Assembly: GCF_040869045.1 (NCBI RefSeq)
Contig: NC_090321.1
Location: 35,492,089-35,556,088, forward strand
Origin: Eurosta solidaginis
Taxonomy: Eukaryota; Arthropoda; Insecta; Diptera; Tephritidae
Reading direction: 5' to 3'
DNA length: 64,000 nucleotides
The notes beneath the pieces are model-generated. The model saw only the letters and a list, made by a program, of their open reading frames with translations, was not told the DNA's origin and searched no databases. Position numbers and translations under genes: made by a program. Shown in pieces: positions 11,205-21,534 of the stretch. The first letter of the stretch is position 1. Every line of letters starts with the position of its first letter.

Positions 11205-13110
11205 GGTTTTCAGTGACCGACTGACGGCAACCAACCCAATAGAATCTCTGTTTAATCTTTTCGAGCGTCTTCGTGATCCCAAGATGACCTCCGCTTGGAC
11301 CATTATGCAGCTCGCTGAGCACGTCAGGAATCCTCTTTCTGGGAACAACTATCAGTTTCTTTTTTCTTTGACCATCCTCACTCTCCCATACTCGATGCAA
11401 GCAACCGGGTATCAATTCTAAACTGTTCCACTGTGCGCAATATGACTTCGCAATGGGACTCTCTGCTGACATCTCCTCTCTGCTTGGTCTTTCGTTTAGT
11501 TCGAGCCCTTGCATAAGATGTGACAGATCTGTATCTTCTAGCTGACACTTTCTTAGCTGTTCCTTGTCCCATTCATCCGTACACGTTTTAGTCATTAGCC
11601 GGACATCTATAATGTCTTCTTTAGCCTCGGCCTTTGAACAGTGCTTGCATTCCAAACTACATGGTCTTCATGACATTGCATCGGCATTTCCATGGGACTA
11701 CCTTTTCGATGCTCAATGGAAAAGTCATAGCTTTGTAGTCACTCGATCCACCGTGCCAATTGTCCTTCCGGATTACGGAACTGCAGAAGCCATTTTAACG
11801 CTGCGTGATCTGTCCTGACACGGAATCGCTGGCCGTAGAGGTATTTGTGAAAATGTTTAATGCACTCTACCAATGCCAACAGCTCTCTCCGCGTAACGCA
11901 GTAGTTCCTCTCTAGTTTTCAATCGAACGGCTGTAATATGCAACTACCTTCTCCTGTCTATCGACCAGTTGTGATAAAACGCATCCTATAGCATATCCAC
12001 TCGCAACTGTATCTATAATAAATGTTGCTCCTGGAATATGATATGCTAACATTGGGGCAGTGCACAACCGCTCCTTCAATGTTTGGAAAGACACTTCTTG
12101 CTCCTTTTTCCATTCAAAACCTTTATTTTTTCTTGGAAGCTCATGGAGGCTATGGGCTACGCTGGAAAAATTTTGTATAAATCGGCGGTAATATGTGCAC
12201 AGCCCAAGGAAACTTCTCAATTCATGTAGGTTCTGTGGTCTTGGCCAATCCTTTACAGCCTCTATCTTTTCGTTCGCAGTGCAGATGCCCTCTGTCGTTA
12301 CCTTGTGACCCAAATAATTTACTTCCTTTTAAAACAGCGCACACTTTTTGGGACTTAACTTCAGACCAGCGCCAGCTATTCTCTGGAAAACTTCCTCCAA
12401 GTTCTTAAGATGTTCATCAAAGTTCTTGCCCAATACGATGATGTCGCCCAGGTACACCAAGCATGTTTTCCAATGTAGACCTTTCAGTACCTGGTCCATG
12501 AGTCTCTCAAAAGTAGCTGGTGCACTACAAAGTCCAAAAGGTATCACTGTAAATTGCCAAAGACCATCACCGACACTGAAGGCTGTTTTCTCTTTATCTT
12601 CCTCTTTCACCTCCACTTGCCATTAGCCGCTTTTCAAGTCCAGCGTGGAAAACCATTTCGTACCAGATAGTCCAGAGTGTCGTCAATTCTTGGCATGGGT
12701 AGCTATCCCTTTTCGTTACGTCATTCAACTTCCGGTAGTCCACGCAAAACCTCATTTGTCCATCCTTCTTCTTTATGACTACCGGTGAGCTCCATGGACT
12801 AGCTGATGGTTCGATGACGCCGCTGTCGCTTATTTCTTGTATGATTTGACTCACAACTTCCCGCTTCACCAGTGGAACACTACGTGGAGCTTGACGGATC
12901 GGCCTCGCATCTCCAGTGTCAATTTGATGTTTCACAACGTTGGTGCGACCTGGTTTGGAACCATCCTGGTCAAATATGTTCGCGTACTTTAGGAGCAGTT
13001 GTTTTGCCTTACTCTGATAGGCTTCGTCTAGCCCCTGCACAGTTAATAACTACTTCAGCCTCTTGGCATCTTCCCAAAATAGCTCCTCTGGCCAGCTTGC
13101 TTAAACGAAA
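11205..13110 (-). pseudogene. Ty3/gypsy pol: RT, RNase H and integrase zinc finger, broken
   Basis: Minus-strand order: RT fingers (DARPIRQAPRSVPLVKREVV, SPWSSPVVIKKKDGQMRFCV) at 12594-13040; palm (WQFTVIPFGLCSAPATFERL) with YLGD in place of YLDD at 12329-12616; thumb and RNase H start (RSFLGLCTYYRRFI, IIDTVASGYAIGCVLS) at 11912-12313; RNase H rest with RTDHAALKWLL at about 11780-11830; and the integrase HHCC finger (LHNGPSGGHLGITKTLEKI) at 11200-11655. The RT catalytic Asp is Gly and an RNase H Asp is Val. Frameshifts separate all blocks. The RT start resembles the stub left in the deleted element at 8.5 kb, so both may be one family. Confidence 0.85.
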
Positions 13111-13473
13111 CTGACTTTTAAAATAATACTGCTATTGCTCGCTAGGTAGCGTCTTAAATCCAACTGATTCTCGCGCCTCTACTCTTCCTGCCTTTTATAC
13201 TCTCTGATTTCCTCGTTCGCATCTTCTCGGCGCTTCCGTTTCCCGAATCTACTAGTTGGCCATCAGCTATCAAATTTCTCAGCTATAACTACAGATGCAC
13301 AATTTTTATAGCTTCTCTCACAGCTCATGCGCGTGTGTTTGTGAGCGACACTTCCACAATTATAATTGCATACTTTAGGGAGCATCTCAGATAAGATATC
13401 TGCATGTGTTTGTGCTTGGCTTCTCCGCTGCGTGTACGTACATATGTGTAGACATAATGACTGAATTAGTGAT
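13111..13473. other. unassigned stretch beside gypsy pol
   Basis: Pyrimidine-rich and unrecognised. It may contain the protease/gag side of the element decayed beyond recognition, or an LTR. Confidence 0.3.
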
Positions 13474-13619
13474 GTGCATCAAGTCACTGCTTAGCATCGG
13501 TTTAGAGATGACAGTACCCCTTAGTGTGGCTAATATTCGTAAGACTTGTTGTGCATCAAGTCACTGCTTAGCATCGGTTTAGAGATGACAGTACCCCTTA
13601 GTGTGGCTAATATTCGTAA
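13474..13619 (+). repeat. perfect two-copy tandem duplication, 77-bp period
   Basis: The segment beginning GTGCATCAAGTCACTGCTTA and ending CTAATATTCGTAA occurs at 13474-13542 and again, unchanged, at 13551-13619. Identity of the two units suggests a recent duplication or an assembly duplicate. Confidence 0.9.
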
Positions 13620-14344
13620 CAATATTAAAACGAAATGCAGATATTCGTTGCTTTTGAAATTCGGCTTAAAAATTGCACATGGAACACCTAAAGACTCTCC
13701 TGAAATAAAAAAAATGTCTTAGTACCTCTATATCGCGGGCCCCCTTAGACACCCAGGGTACGGGGGTAATCCCCCATCCCCCCTCCCTTCTCGTCGGGCC
13801 TGGTGATGTGCTATACTTGATATCATTCGCTATAATATTTTGTATTGATAAGCACGTTGTTTAATTAAACACCAACCAATTACACGGAGGTATATCCCAC
13901 CTGAAAATATAAGTGCCGGTGCGTACACGAAACATTTGATTATTACGTATAACATATAAAAAAATTTGCAATAAAATAATATTAAGACTATAAAGTGAGA
14001 TATAGCCTATCCTATATTTCAAGTTAGATCAAACTACACACGGGGTGCAAAACAAATTCAAAATCGGTTCAGTAGTTAAGGAGTCCATCGCGGACAAACA
14101 ATGTGACACGTGATTTTTATATATAAATATATTTCTTCTGTTCGTGTGGTTGTATTTAAAAATAATGACATTCGCTTAATTCGTGAATTTATGCTACACT
14201 TATTGTGAGGAAACTATTTTTTTATTTTTTATTTTTTAAAAACTATTTTTGAATGATGACAAAGAAGTATTACTTCTCACGCGTACATAAGTACACGCAC
14301 CCTTTTTTTCTTTGTATTTCTATATTTCTACAGATGCCGTCTTA
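13620..14344. other. intergenic, with a LINE-3'-end-like stretch
   Basis: About 13990-14130 contains AAAATCGGTTCAGTAGTTAA followed by GGACAAACAA and an AT tail, a pattern I associate with 3' ends of RTE-type or similar short repeats. The rest is unassigned; 13735-13800 is rich in G and C runs. Confidence 0.35.
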
Positions 14345-15557
14345 AGCTCATTATTAAATTTTACGATTATGTTAAAGATGAACACATGTTTAAATCGGTA
14401 GCAAATAAACGTCTCATTAACACTTAATACTACATCTTGATTAATTTCGAGCAGTGTTTTGAGTACACAATGGAACTAATTAGCAGTTTCAAAACAGATA
14501 GAACTAATTAAATATGCTGTTTGTATTTTCCTCTATTTGTTACTTAAAAATACAAATATGGTTTTGTGGCAGGAGAATACAATAGAACTAATTAGCAGTT
14601 TGAAAACAGATAGAACTAATTAAGTATACTGTTTGTATTTTTCTCTATTTGTTCCTTAAAAATACAGTAATTGTACACATATCACATAATCGTTCTAAAA
14701 TGAATATACCAACTCAACTGTGCAAATACTTACAGCAATGGAAAAAAGAATAGGGCCAATTTACTGAATACTAAATCAATTATATCAGAAGAATTTCAAT
14801 TTCCTTTGAATAGTGCACCCTATAAAAATAACATTTAAAGATTGTTGAAATAAATTAAATTTTATGACTCAATAACCTATATTACTATTATAATTTACTT
14901 TACATGCATGATCGCCTTGGTGTTGTTATTTTTTTTCTTTGTTTTAGGTGGACCACCTATGCAGGGCTACTGCTCGTGGTCAAAAAAAATATGATTGTGT
15001 GGATTTGATTTTGTACAGCACTTTTTAAAAATTTTGCACGCTCTACTATGGATATGAACACGTCCACCAATAAATTTGCTTTTGCAGATCTTTTCACAGG
15101 GATTTTTAAGGTCATAATTTTTGTTTTTGTTTTTTAATAAATTAAAGTTTGTGAAATTTTTACAGGTGAGTATAATTTTCTTCGCAGGTAAGTAGCTTTT
15201 CTAAGTGTGTGAGTGAGCTGAGTATAATTTTCTGCAGGGGTAAGTTAAAACCAAAATATAGGATTGGAAAATAAAAATGAATCTCTCCCCGCTGGTGAAC
15301 CCGACTCAAGTCTTCACACTTTCATTTTCGAAAATTATAGAATGAAGGATTTTTACTGTAAATGGTCATCAAACTTGATAGGCGACCAAACAGAATTACT
15401 CCTTAAGGTAAAAACCCAACACGTAAAACCTATAAAACATATTCCTTTCCTCATTCCTCAAGGTGTCTACAGCTTCGATAGAGCAGAAATATCAAAAATG
15501 CTCTGAAAGCTATGAAAGTTGCATGTCGCAAATTATCGACGCCATGCAATTGTTGAG

Positions 15558-16677
15558 GGGAGTGCCCCTAAATCCCCAAAAAAAAACTCCCCAAACACAG
15601 AATACCCAGGTAAAAAAAAAAATCCCAAAAACATAATCCCCAAATTTAAAATCCCATAACCAAAATCCCCAACACAAAATCCCCGCACTTTTTTTGAGCT
15701 AAATACCCAAACCTTTTTTGCGGAAATATCAAAAAACCTCGAACACAAAATCACAAAAATTTTAATTAAATCATAAGGTAAAGTTCTGATGCGTATAAAC
15801 ATAATTACGCATTTATATATATGTAAGTATGACTATAAGCATAAAGTAAAATGATGGGGAATAACGTAACGGTACACGTTCTATTTGCATTGTGTTTTCA
15901 TATCTTCTTTCTGCTCTAACCATGTCAATGTTATATTGCGAATTGGACAACAACTCCTTTTGTACATCAGTGGCACAGATGCTTAGGTCTTCAACTACCG
16001 TGCAAAAGTCGTCGGTTCAATGCCAGATCACGGATTTAAATATTATTTTCTATTTATCTAATTTTGGTTTATAAATTTATTATTAAATATACTGTGAAAA
16101 AATATTAAAAAATTTAAATGAAAAACCTAGGTAGTGAAGCGGCGATGAGAAAATATCGCATAATTAGCATAATATCATTAATATAGCTATTGAGTAGAAG
16201 GAAACTACGAAAGCAAACCTTGGAGAGAAAATTCCGTTAAAGTATAAGTTTTGTTTGTCAAATGAATTTCTATCGCCTTATTAACTACTAAATGTATCGA
16301 ATTAGTTACTTCTTGGCGATAGACGATAAAATTAACTGCTGGCAGGGTTTTGTAATGTAAAAAAAAAAATAAAAAAAAAAAAAAAATGCTCCGGTGTTTA
16401 TCTGCAATGCAATAAATTTTGAATTTTTTTGTTATGTAAATACTGTATTAATTGTATTTATAAGTTATTGCGTTGCACTGTATTTCTTTAATGTGCCCAT
16501 TAAATATTTGTGAAATCATCAATATTGAAGCGTTAATTTGGAAATAGAATAAACATAACTATCCTTTTTCTGTGTGAAAAATATTCAAATTAGGTTTAAA
16601 ATCGCCGCGAAAATGGGGATTTCGTGTTGGGGATTTTGATTTGGGGATTTAGATTTTGGGGATAAAGGCGGTAACTC
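15558..16677. mobile_element. foldback-type element with 9-bp target duplication
   Basis: The 1120-bp insertion is flanked by ATTGTTGAG at 15549-15557 and 16678-16686. Its ends are inverted (GAGTGCCCCTAAATCCCCAA against GAGTTACCGCCTTTATCCCC) and built of repeated ATCCCCAAA motifs. The uninterrupted target is seen in R2 copies at about 56985 and 62210. A 9-bp duplication is typical of Mutator-like elements, but no transposase is encoded. Confidence 0.8.
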
Positions 16678-16686
16678 ATTGTTGAG

Positions 16687-16999
16687 ACCCCCTACTAAAT
16701 CACCTCAACCGAGACACCGAAATATTCTACGGTAGTTATGAATACTGGCCAGAATTTAGAGATATGTTTACGGCGGTCTATGGTTATCATCCCCGATTAA
16801 CTCAAGTCGAAAATTTGTATCACCTGCGACAAAAGGCAAGGGGTTAGGCAGGCCAACTTGTCATACAATACCTCCTAACGGATCATAGCTTCCAGCTATC
16901 ATGGGACGTCCTCGGAGCTCGGTACGAAAACCGATGAATATTGTTGAATAATCAGCTGAATACCCTCTTTAGTCTTCAGCAAATATACTCTGAAAATGG
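16687..16999 (+). pseudogene. BEL/Pao-like Gag fragment in R2 copy 1
   Basis: Encodes the pattern FYGSYEYWPEFRDMFTAVYG then HPRLTQVENLYHLRQK and, in other frames, LGARYENR and a closing LNNQLNTLFSLQQIY. This matches the conserved Gag region of BEL/Pao elements (Pfam DUF1759 as I recall it). The frame stops (TAG) after about 60 residues at the same place in all three copies. Confidence 0.6.
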
Positions 17000-17170
17000 T
17001 GAGCAGATTCAAAACAAGCAAACCACTGAAATGATCAAAATAAAAAGAATTTACTATTTGATGAGGGCTATCCGAAGCACATTGAATAATTGATTCTTTA
17101 TTGATTTCTTTCTTCTATATATAAGTATTTTACATCAACAAAACTTATTTTCTACATTACACAGTTATTA

Positions 17171-17876
17171 CAAAGTTGCATGCATACATATGTACATATG
17201 TATGGGCGTTAGCGTAATCAACATAAGTTTTGGTTAGTGGTTGACTGTGCCTTACATGTACCCTGTACGAATTAAGCTAACTTATCGTTTCCTTAACTTT
17301 GCATATCCAATAAAATACAACGAAACATATCCTTTTTTATGTTAAGAAGTAAGTGGCCCAACGGAGTGTGATGGACCGCTTTAAGTTAGTTGTTCGCTAT
17401 CCGCCACACTATATACGCCTCTCAAATAAATCCTCAAAGTAAATAAAAGCGATATTCTTATTACATATATACAATAATTATAATAAATAAAGTTTATACA
17501 TAACTCGAAATGGTACCATCGCACTATGCCAGTAAATGTTTCTTTCTTTCTTTTCAGTTTCTCTTAGAACAACATAATAATTGAATATTCAATTATTATA
17601 AGCCAGTGTTAAGCTCATGAATTCTTAATAATAATTATAAATTGAACACACTATTAAAAACAAACAGTTTATACTTATTTACAATTAAAACAAGAGTTTT
17701 GGCGCGTTTTTATTTCTAAAATTGAAGTGCCGATATTTTCCCTTAAATATTTTCTTTTATAGGACCTATAAAGTCTTCAACAACGAAGTTTTTACGAAGT
17801 TTAAGCACGTTTTATCCCTATTGTCCAAGCCAAAGTTCTACTGGTTTATTTTTTCGCAAAAGAACATCCTTAAAAT
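17171..17876. other. unassigned AT-rich stretch within the Tc1-like arms
   Basis: No domain or gene recognised. It contains CATACATATGTACATATG-type short repeats near 17183. Confidence 0.35.
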
Positions 17877-17987
17877 GCTATTTTTATAGGGTGCACTATT
17901 CCAAGAGAGATATTGAAGTGCTGCTTATATAATTTATTTAGTATTTCGCACTAAGTTATTCCTATTATTTGTTCCATCATTGTATAT

Positions 17988-18323
17988 AAATAAACAATTA
18001 AATAAATAAATGCAAGGCGCGATAAGCTCAGAAGAGATTTAAGGCCTAGCTTCTCTTTCAATTTGCGAAGTGCTCCTTTTAATTTTTCCTAAAAATTGGC
18101 TGAACTGGCTCTACATGTTTTATGCCGACTCCGAGCGGCATTTTCACTGAGAAGCTTTTCATGAAAGAAATATACCCGGAGTGTTTGCCGAATCACTTCC
18201 GAGGGGTGACCCCGCTTAGAAAAACTTTTTTGTTAAATTTTTGATGTTACTTGCCCGGGAGTTGAACCCATGACCCTCGGTGTGATGGACGGAGCACCCT
18301 ACTACCACACCACGGCGGCCGCC
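17988..18323 (-). mobile_element. tRNA-derived SINE, near full length
   Basis: Minus-strand SINE: head GGCGGCCGCCGTGG, B-box GGTTCAACTCCC (plus 18257-18268), body with GCGGGGTCACCCCTCGG and GCCGCTCGGAGTCGGCAT, ending TTATCGCGCCTTGCATTTAT and an AT-rich tail. The layout matches a SINE abundant in tephritid flies as I recall. CAATTA on both sides may be a short target duplication. It abuts the right arm of the Tc1-like element. Confidence 0.85.
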
Positions 18324-18529
18324 AATTACCAAATATGTCATACTTCTATATTCCTACTACAGGCTGGGCACACTCACAAACATCAGAGTACCGACATATT
18401 GCTGTGTTAAAGTTTTTGTTTTTGTATTCAATAATTGAATGTACCTAAATTAAAATTTTTTCTTGTCACACTTTTAGTAGGCTGTCTTTTTTCCAATTCA
18501 AAACACATTTTTATTTACACAACAAAATT

Positions 18530-18537
18530 TTATATGA
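18530..18537 (+). promoter_or_regulatory. degenerate TATA element of protease homolog copy 2
   Basis: The position of TATAAATA in copy 1 reads TTATATGA/ATATGAATA here. About 20 bp present upstream of the TATA box in copy 1 (near 240-262) are missing. Promoter strength may differ between the paralogs. Confidence 0.45.
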
Positions 18538-18609
18538 ATAGCACCCACAAATTTGAACTTCCTTCACTTTAAATTTAAAAATCGACGGAATATCTTAAAT
18601 CTTAAAAAA

Positions 18610-19407
18610 ATGAATTTAGTCAATTCTATCGCGATCGTGTTCGTCTTCCTTACCTGTATTTTGACTAATGCGAATTCCCAAAATCGCATTATAGGTGGCA
18701 CTAATTGGGATATAAAGAATAGCCCGTATGTGGTGGTAATACGTTATCAGGAGCACTATCGTTGCGTGGGTACTTTAATCTCTCTGAGGAGGGTGCTTAC
18801 ATCTTTATATTGCTTTGATATTGACAATTTCGTCGAGAGGAATATCCATGTCATAGCTGGTAGATCCAATTTAAATGAAGGAGGAACAGTTCGCAATGCG
18901 AAGTTTATAATTCGTCCATGTGATGCTAGAATGAAAATGGATATAGCAGTGATTGCATTGAATGAAGAATACCACAAGAGCACAAACATTGATTCAATAT
19001 CTTTATGCGAAACTGAATTAAACCCGGGCGTAAAATTGCGAGTTAGTGGATGGGGTGCGACAAATGCAGACATTGTGCAACCTTCGAACATACTCCAATC
19101 TGCTGAATTAGAAGTATTCCCAACCAACCAATGTGCGACTCTTTATGCAGATTATTTTGCGGCGCTGAAGATAAATTTCCCAAAAGATGCAATTTGTTTA
19201 ATAGATCCGGCACTAGAAAGTGATATGTGTACGGGAGATGCTGGTGCACCGGCCAATGCTGAAGGAAAACTGTATGCGGTGCTAGCAGGTAGAATACCAC
19301 CTTTAACCAGATTACATCCGACTATATTTACAAGTATATGTAATGTTAAAGTTAAAGCTTTTATAAAATTTTCGAAGAAGAGGATTAACGCTTTTAAAAA
19401 TAAATAA
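18610..19407 (+). CDS. secreted non-catalytic serine protease homolog, copy 2
   Basis: A 265-residue single-exon paralog of the protein at 394-1185, with the same signal peptide, R-IIGG junction and eight cysteines. The start is placed at 18610, matching copy 1; an in-frame ATG at 18553 would add 19 residues ahead of the signal peptide and lies in what is leader sequence in copy 1. The catalytic His site is Tyr67 and the nucleophile site is Ala211 (GDAGAP); Asp111 is kept. Divergence is concentrated at residues 88-127 and the C-terminus. Both copies keep open frames across about 265 codons, which suggests that both are or were recently under constraint. AATAAA overlaps the stop codon. Confidence 0.9.
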   Translation: MNLVNSIAIVFVFLTCILTNANSQNRIIGGTNWDIKNSPYVVVIRYQEHYRCVGTLISLRRVLTSLYCFDIDNFVERNIHVIAGRSNLNEGGTVRNAKFIIRPCDARMKMDIAVIALNEEYHKSTNIDSISLCETELNPGVKLRVSGWGATNADIVQPSNILQSAELEVFPTNQCATLYADYFAALKINFPKDAICLIDPALESDMCTGDAGAPANAEGKLYAVLAGRIPPLTRLHPTIFTSICNVKVKAFIKFSKKRINAFKNK

Positions 19408-19525
19408 AATTATTCATCATTTTAAATTTTCTGATTGATGATAACAAGTTATTTTCTATTCAAGCATTTCTTGAATAATGAATAACATTTTATCGTTAGC
19501 CGGGTTGAGTTATTATTCATTATTT

Positions 19526-21376
19526 AAGCAAGTAAGGAAGGCTAAGTTCCGGTGTAACCGAACATTACATACTCAGCTTTGGAGACAAAATAAGGGAAAA
19601 TCACCATATAGGAAAATTTACATAGGGTAAACCTGGAATGTGTTTGTATGGCATGCGTATCAAATGGCAGGTATTAAAGAGTATTTTAAGAGGGATTGGG
19701 CCATAGTTCTGTAGGTGGACGCCTTTTCGAGATATCGCCATAAAGGTGGACCAGGGGTGACTCTAGAATGTGTTTGTACGATATGGGTATCAAATGAAAG
19801 GTGTTAATGAGTATTTTAAAAGGAGTGGGCCTTAGCTCTATAGGTAGACGCCATTTCGAGATATCGCCATAAAGGGGGACGAGGGGTGACTCTAGAATGT
19901 GTTTGTACGATATGGGTATCAAATGAAAGGTATTAATGAGTATTTTAAAAGAGAGTGGGCCTGAGTTCTATAGGTGGACGCCTTTTCGAGATATCGCCAT
20001 AAAGGTGGACCAGGGGTGACTCTAGAATGTGTTTGTACGATATGGGTATCAAATGAATGGTGTTAATGAGTATTTTAAAAGGAGTGGGCCTTAGTTGTAT
20101 ATGTGAAGGCGTTGAAGATATCGACCAAAATGTGGACCAGGGTGACCCAGAACATCATATGTAATACCACGAACAGTATTCCTGCCAATATTCCAAGGGC
20201 TTTTGATTTCGCCCTGCAGAACTTTTTCATTTTCTTCTACTTAGGATGGTAGGTGTCGCACCCATTTTAAAAAGTTTTTTATAAAGTTATATTTTGCGTC
20301 AACAAACCAATTTGGTATAGAATTATGGCATTTTTTCATTTTTCATAATTTTCGATATCGAAAAAGTGGGCGTGGTCATAGTCGGGTTTCGGCCATTTTT
20401 TATACCAAGATAAAGTGAGTTCATATAAGTACGTGAACTAAGGTTAGTAAAGATATATAGATTTTTGCTCAAGTTATCGTTTTATCGGCCGAGCGGAAGG
20501 ACAGACGGTCGACTGTGTATAAAAACTGGGCGTGGCTTCAAACGATTTCGCCCATTTTCACAGAAAACAGTTACCGTCATAAAATCTATGCCCCTACCAA
20601 ATTTCACAAGGATTGGTAAATGTTTGTTCGACTTATGGCATTAAAAGTATTCTAGACAAATTAAATGAAAAAGGGCGGAATCACTGCCATTTTGAAATTT
20701 TCTTTTATTTTTGTGGAGTTGAATGTTGACATAATTTACTTATATACAGTAAAGATATTAAATTGTTTGTTAAAATTTGACTTCAAACATTTTTTTCTAA
20801 GTCGGCGGGTTCGTCATCCGATTTTGCTAATTTTTAGTTAGCACACATACAGCAATAGGAGTAACGTTCCGGCCAAATTTCATCATGATATCTTCAACGA
20901 CTGCCAAATTACAGCTTGCAAAACTTTTAAATTACCTTCTTTAAAAAGTAGGCGGTGCCACGCCCATTGTCCAAAATTTTACTAACTTTCTATTCTGCGT
21001 CATAAGGCCACCTACCAAGTTTCATCGCTTTATCTGTCTTTGTTATAGAATTATTGCCCTTTTTCGGTTTTTCGAAATTTTCGATATCGAAAAAGTGGGC
21101 GGGGTAATAGTCCATTTTAAATAGCGATTTGAGATGAGTACCCATGAACCTACATCCCAAATTTCATGAAGATACCTCAAAATTTACTCGAGTTATTGTG
21201 TTAACGAACAGACGGACGGACGGACGGACATGGGTAAATGAATATCTTTTTTCGCCCAAATCATTTTGGTTTATAGAAGTCTATATCTATCACGATTAGT
21301 TTATGCCGTTACAGATTACCATTATGCGAACAAAATTAATATACTCTGTGAGCACTGCTCAGCTGAGTATAAAAAT
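19526..21376 (+). repeat. mini-me-like repeat, copy B
   Basis: Same ends and blocks as copy A, inserted at the equivalent site downstream of the paralogous gene. It has about four monomers (19600-20160) against two and a half in copy A, and (GGAC)n at 21211-21229. The difference in monomer number shows array change after the duplication. Confidence 0.8.
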
Positions 21377-21534
21377 ACGGAATGACAATAAAATTTCAAT
21401 TTTTATTCACTTATTTAAAAATTAAAAAATAAACCCTCGAGATGCCCTGAAAATATACACATATGCGTAAATAGTTCGCGTATAGTACGGAAGCTTCTTA
21501 GAGTAATATTGAGATGATTTTGAGGTTTTCCTGA

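Larger units (their letters stand above)
14345..17170 (+). repeat. BEL-gag-bearing repeat family (R2), copy 1, interrupted
   Basis: Matches 60905-62640 over most of its length and 56890-57480 over the gag part. It includes a direct repeat of about 113 bp (GAACTAATTAGCAGTTT units at 14471 and 14584), also doubled near 61093 and 61209. It is interrupted by the foldback element at 15558-16677. A short open frame (15264-15506) precedes the gag-like part; its function is not recognised. Confidence 0.75.
14731..17981. mobile_element. Tc1/mariner-like element with ~105-bp terminal inverted repeats
   Basis: Left arm 14731-14835 (CAGCAATGGAAAAAAGAATA through AGTGCACCCTATAAAAATA) is the inverted match of 17880-17981 (ending CCATCATTG). 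Both outer edges are flanked by TA, the target duplication of Tc1/mariner transposons. No transposase frame survives between the arms; the interior is the BEL-gag-like repeat and the foldback insertion. The left arm also occurs at 61361-61465, where no right arm was found. Confidence 0.65.

Noticed and set aside
18553..18609. Upstream in-frame ATG adding 19 residues to protease homolog copy 2
   Set aside because: It lies in the leader of copy 1 and would bury the signal peptide behind a basic segment; the start at 18610 matches the paralog.
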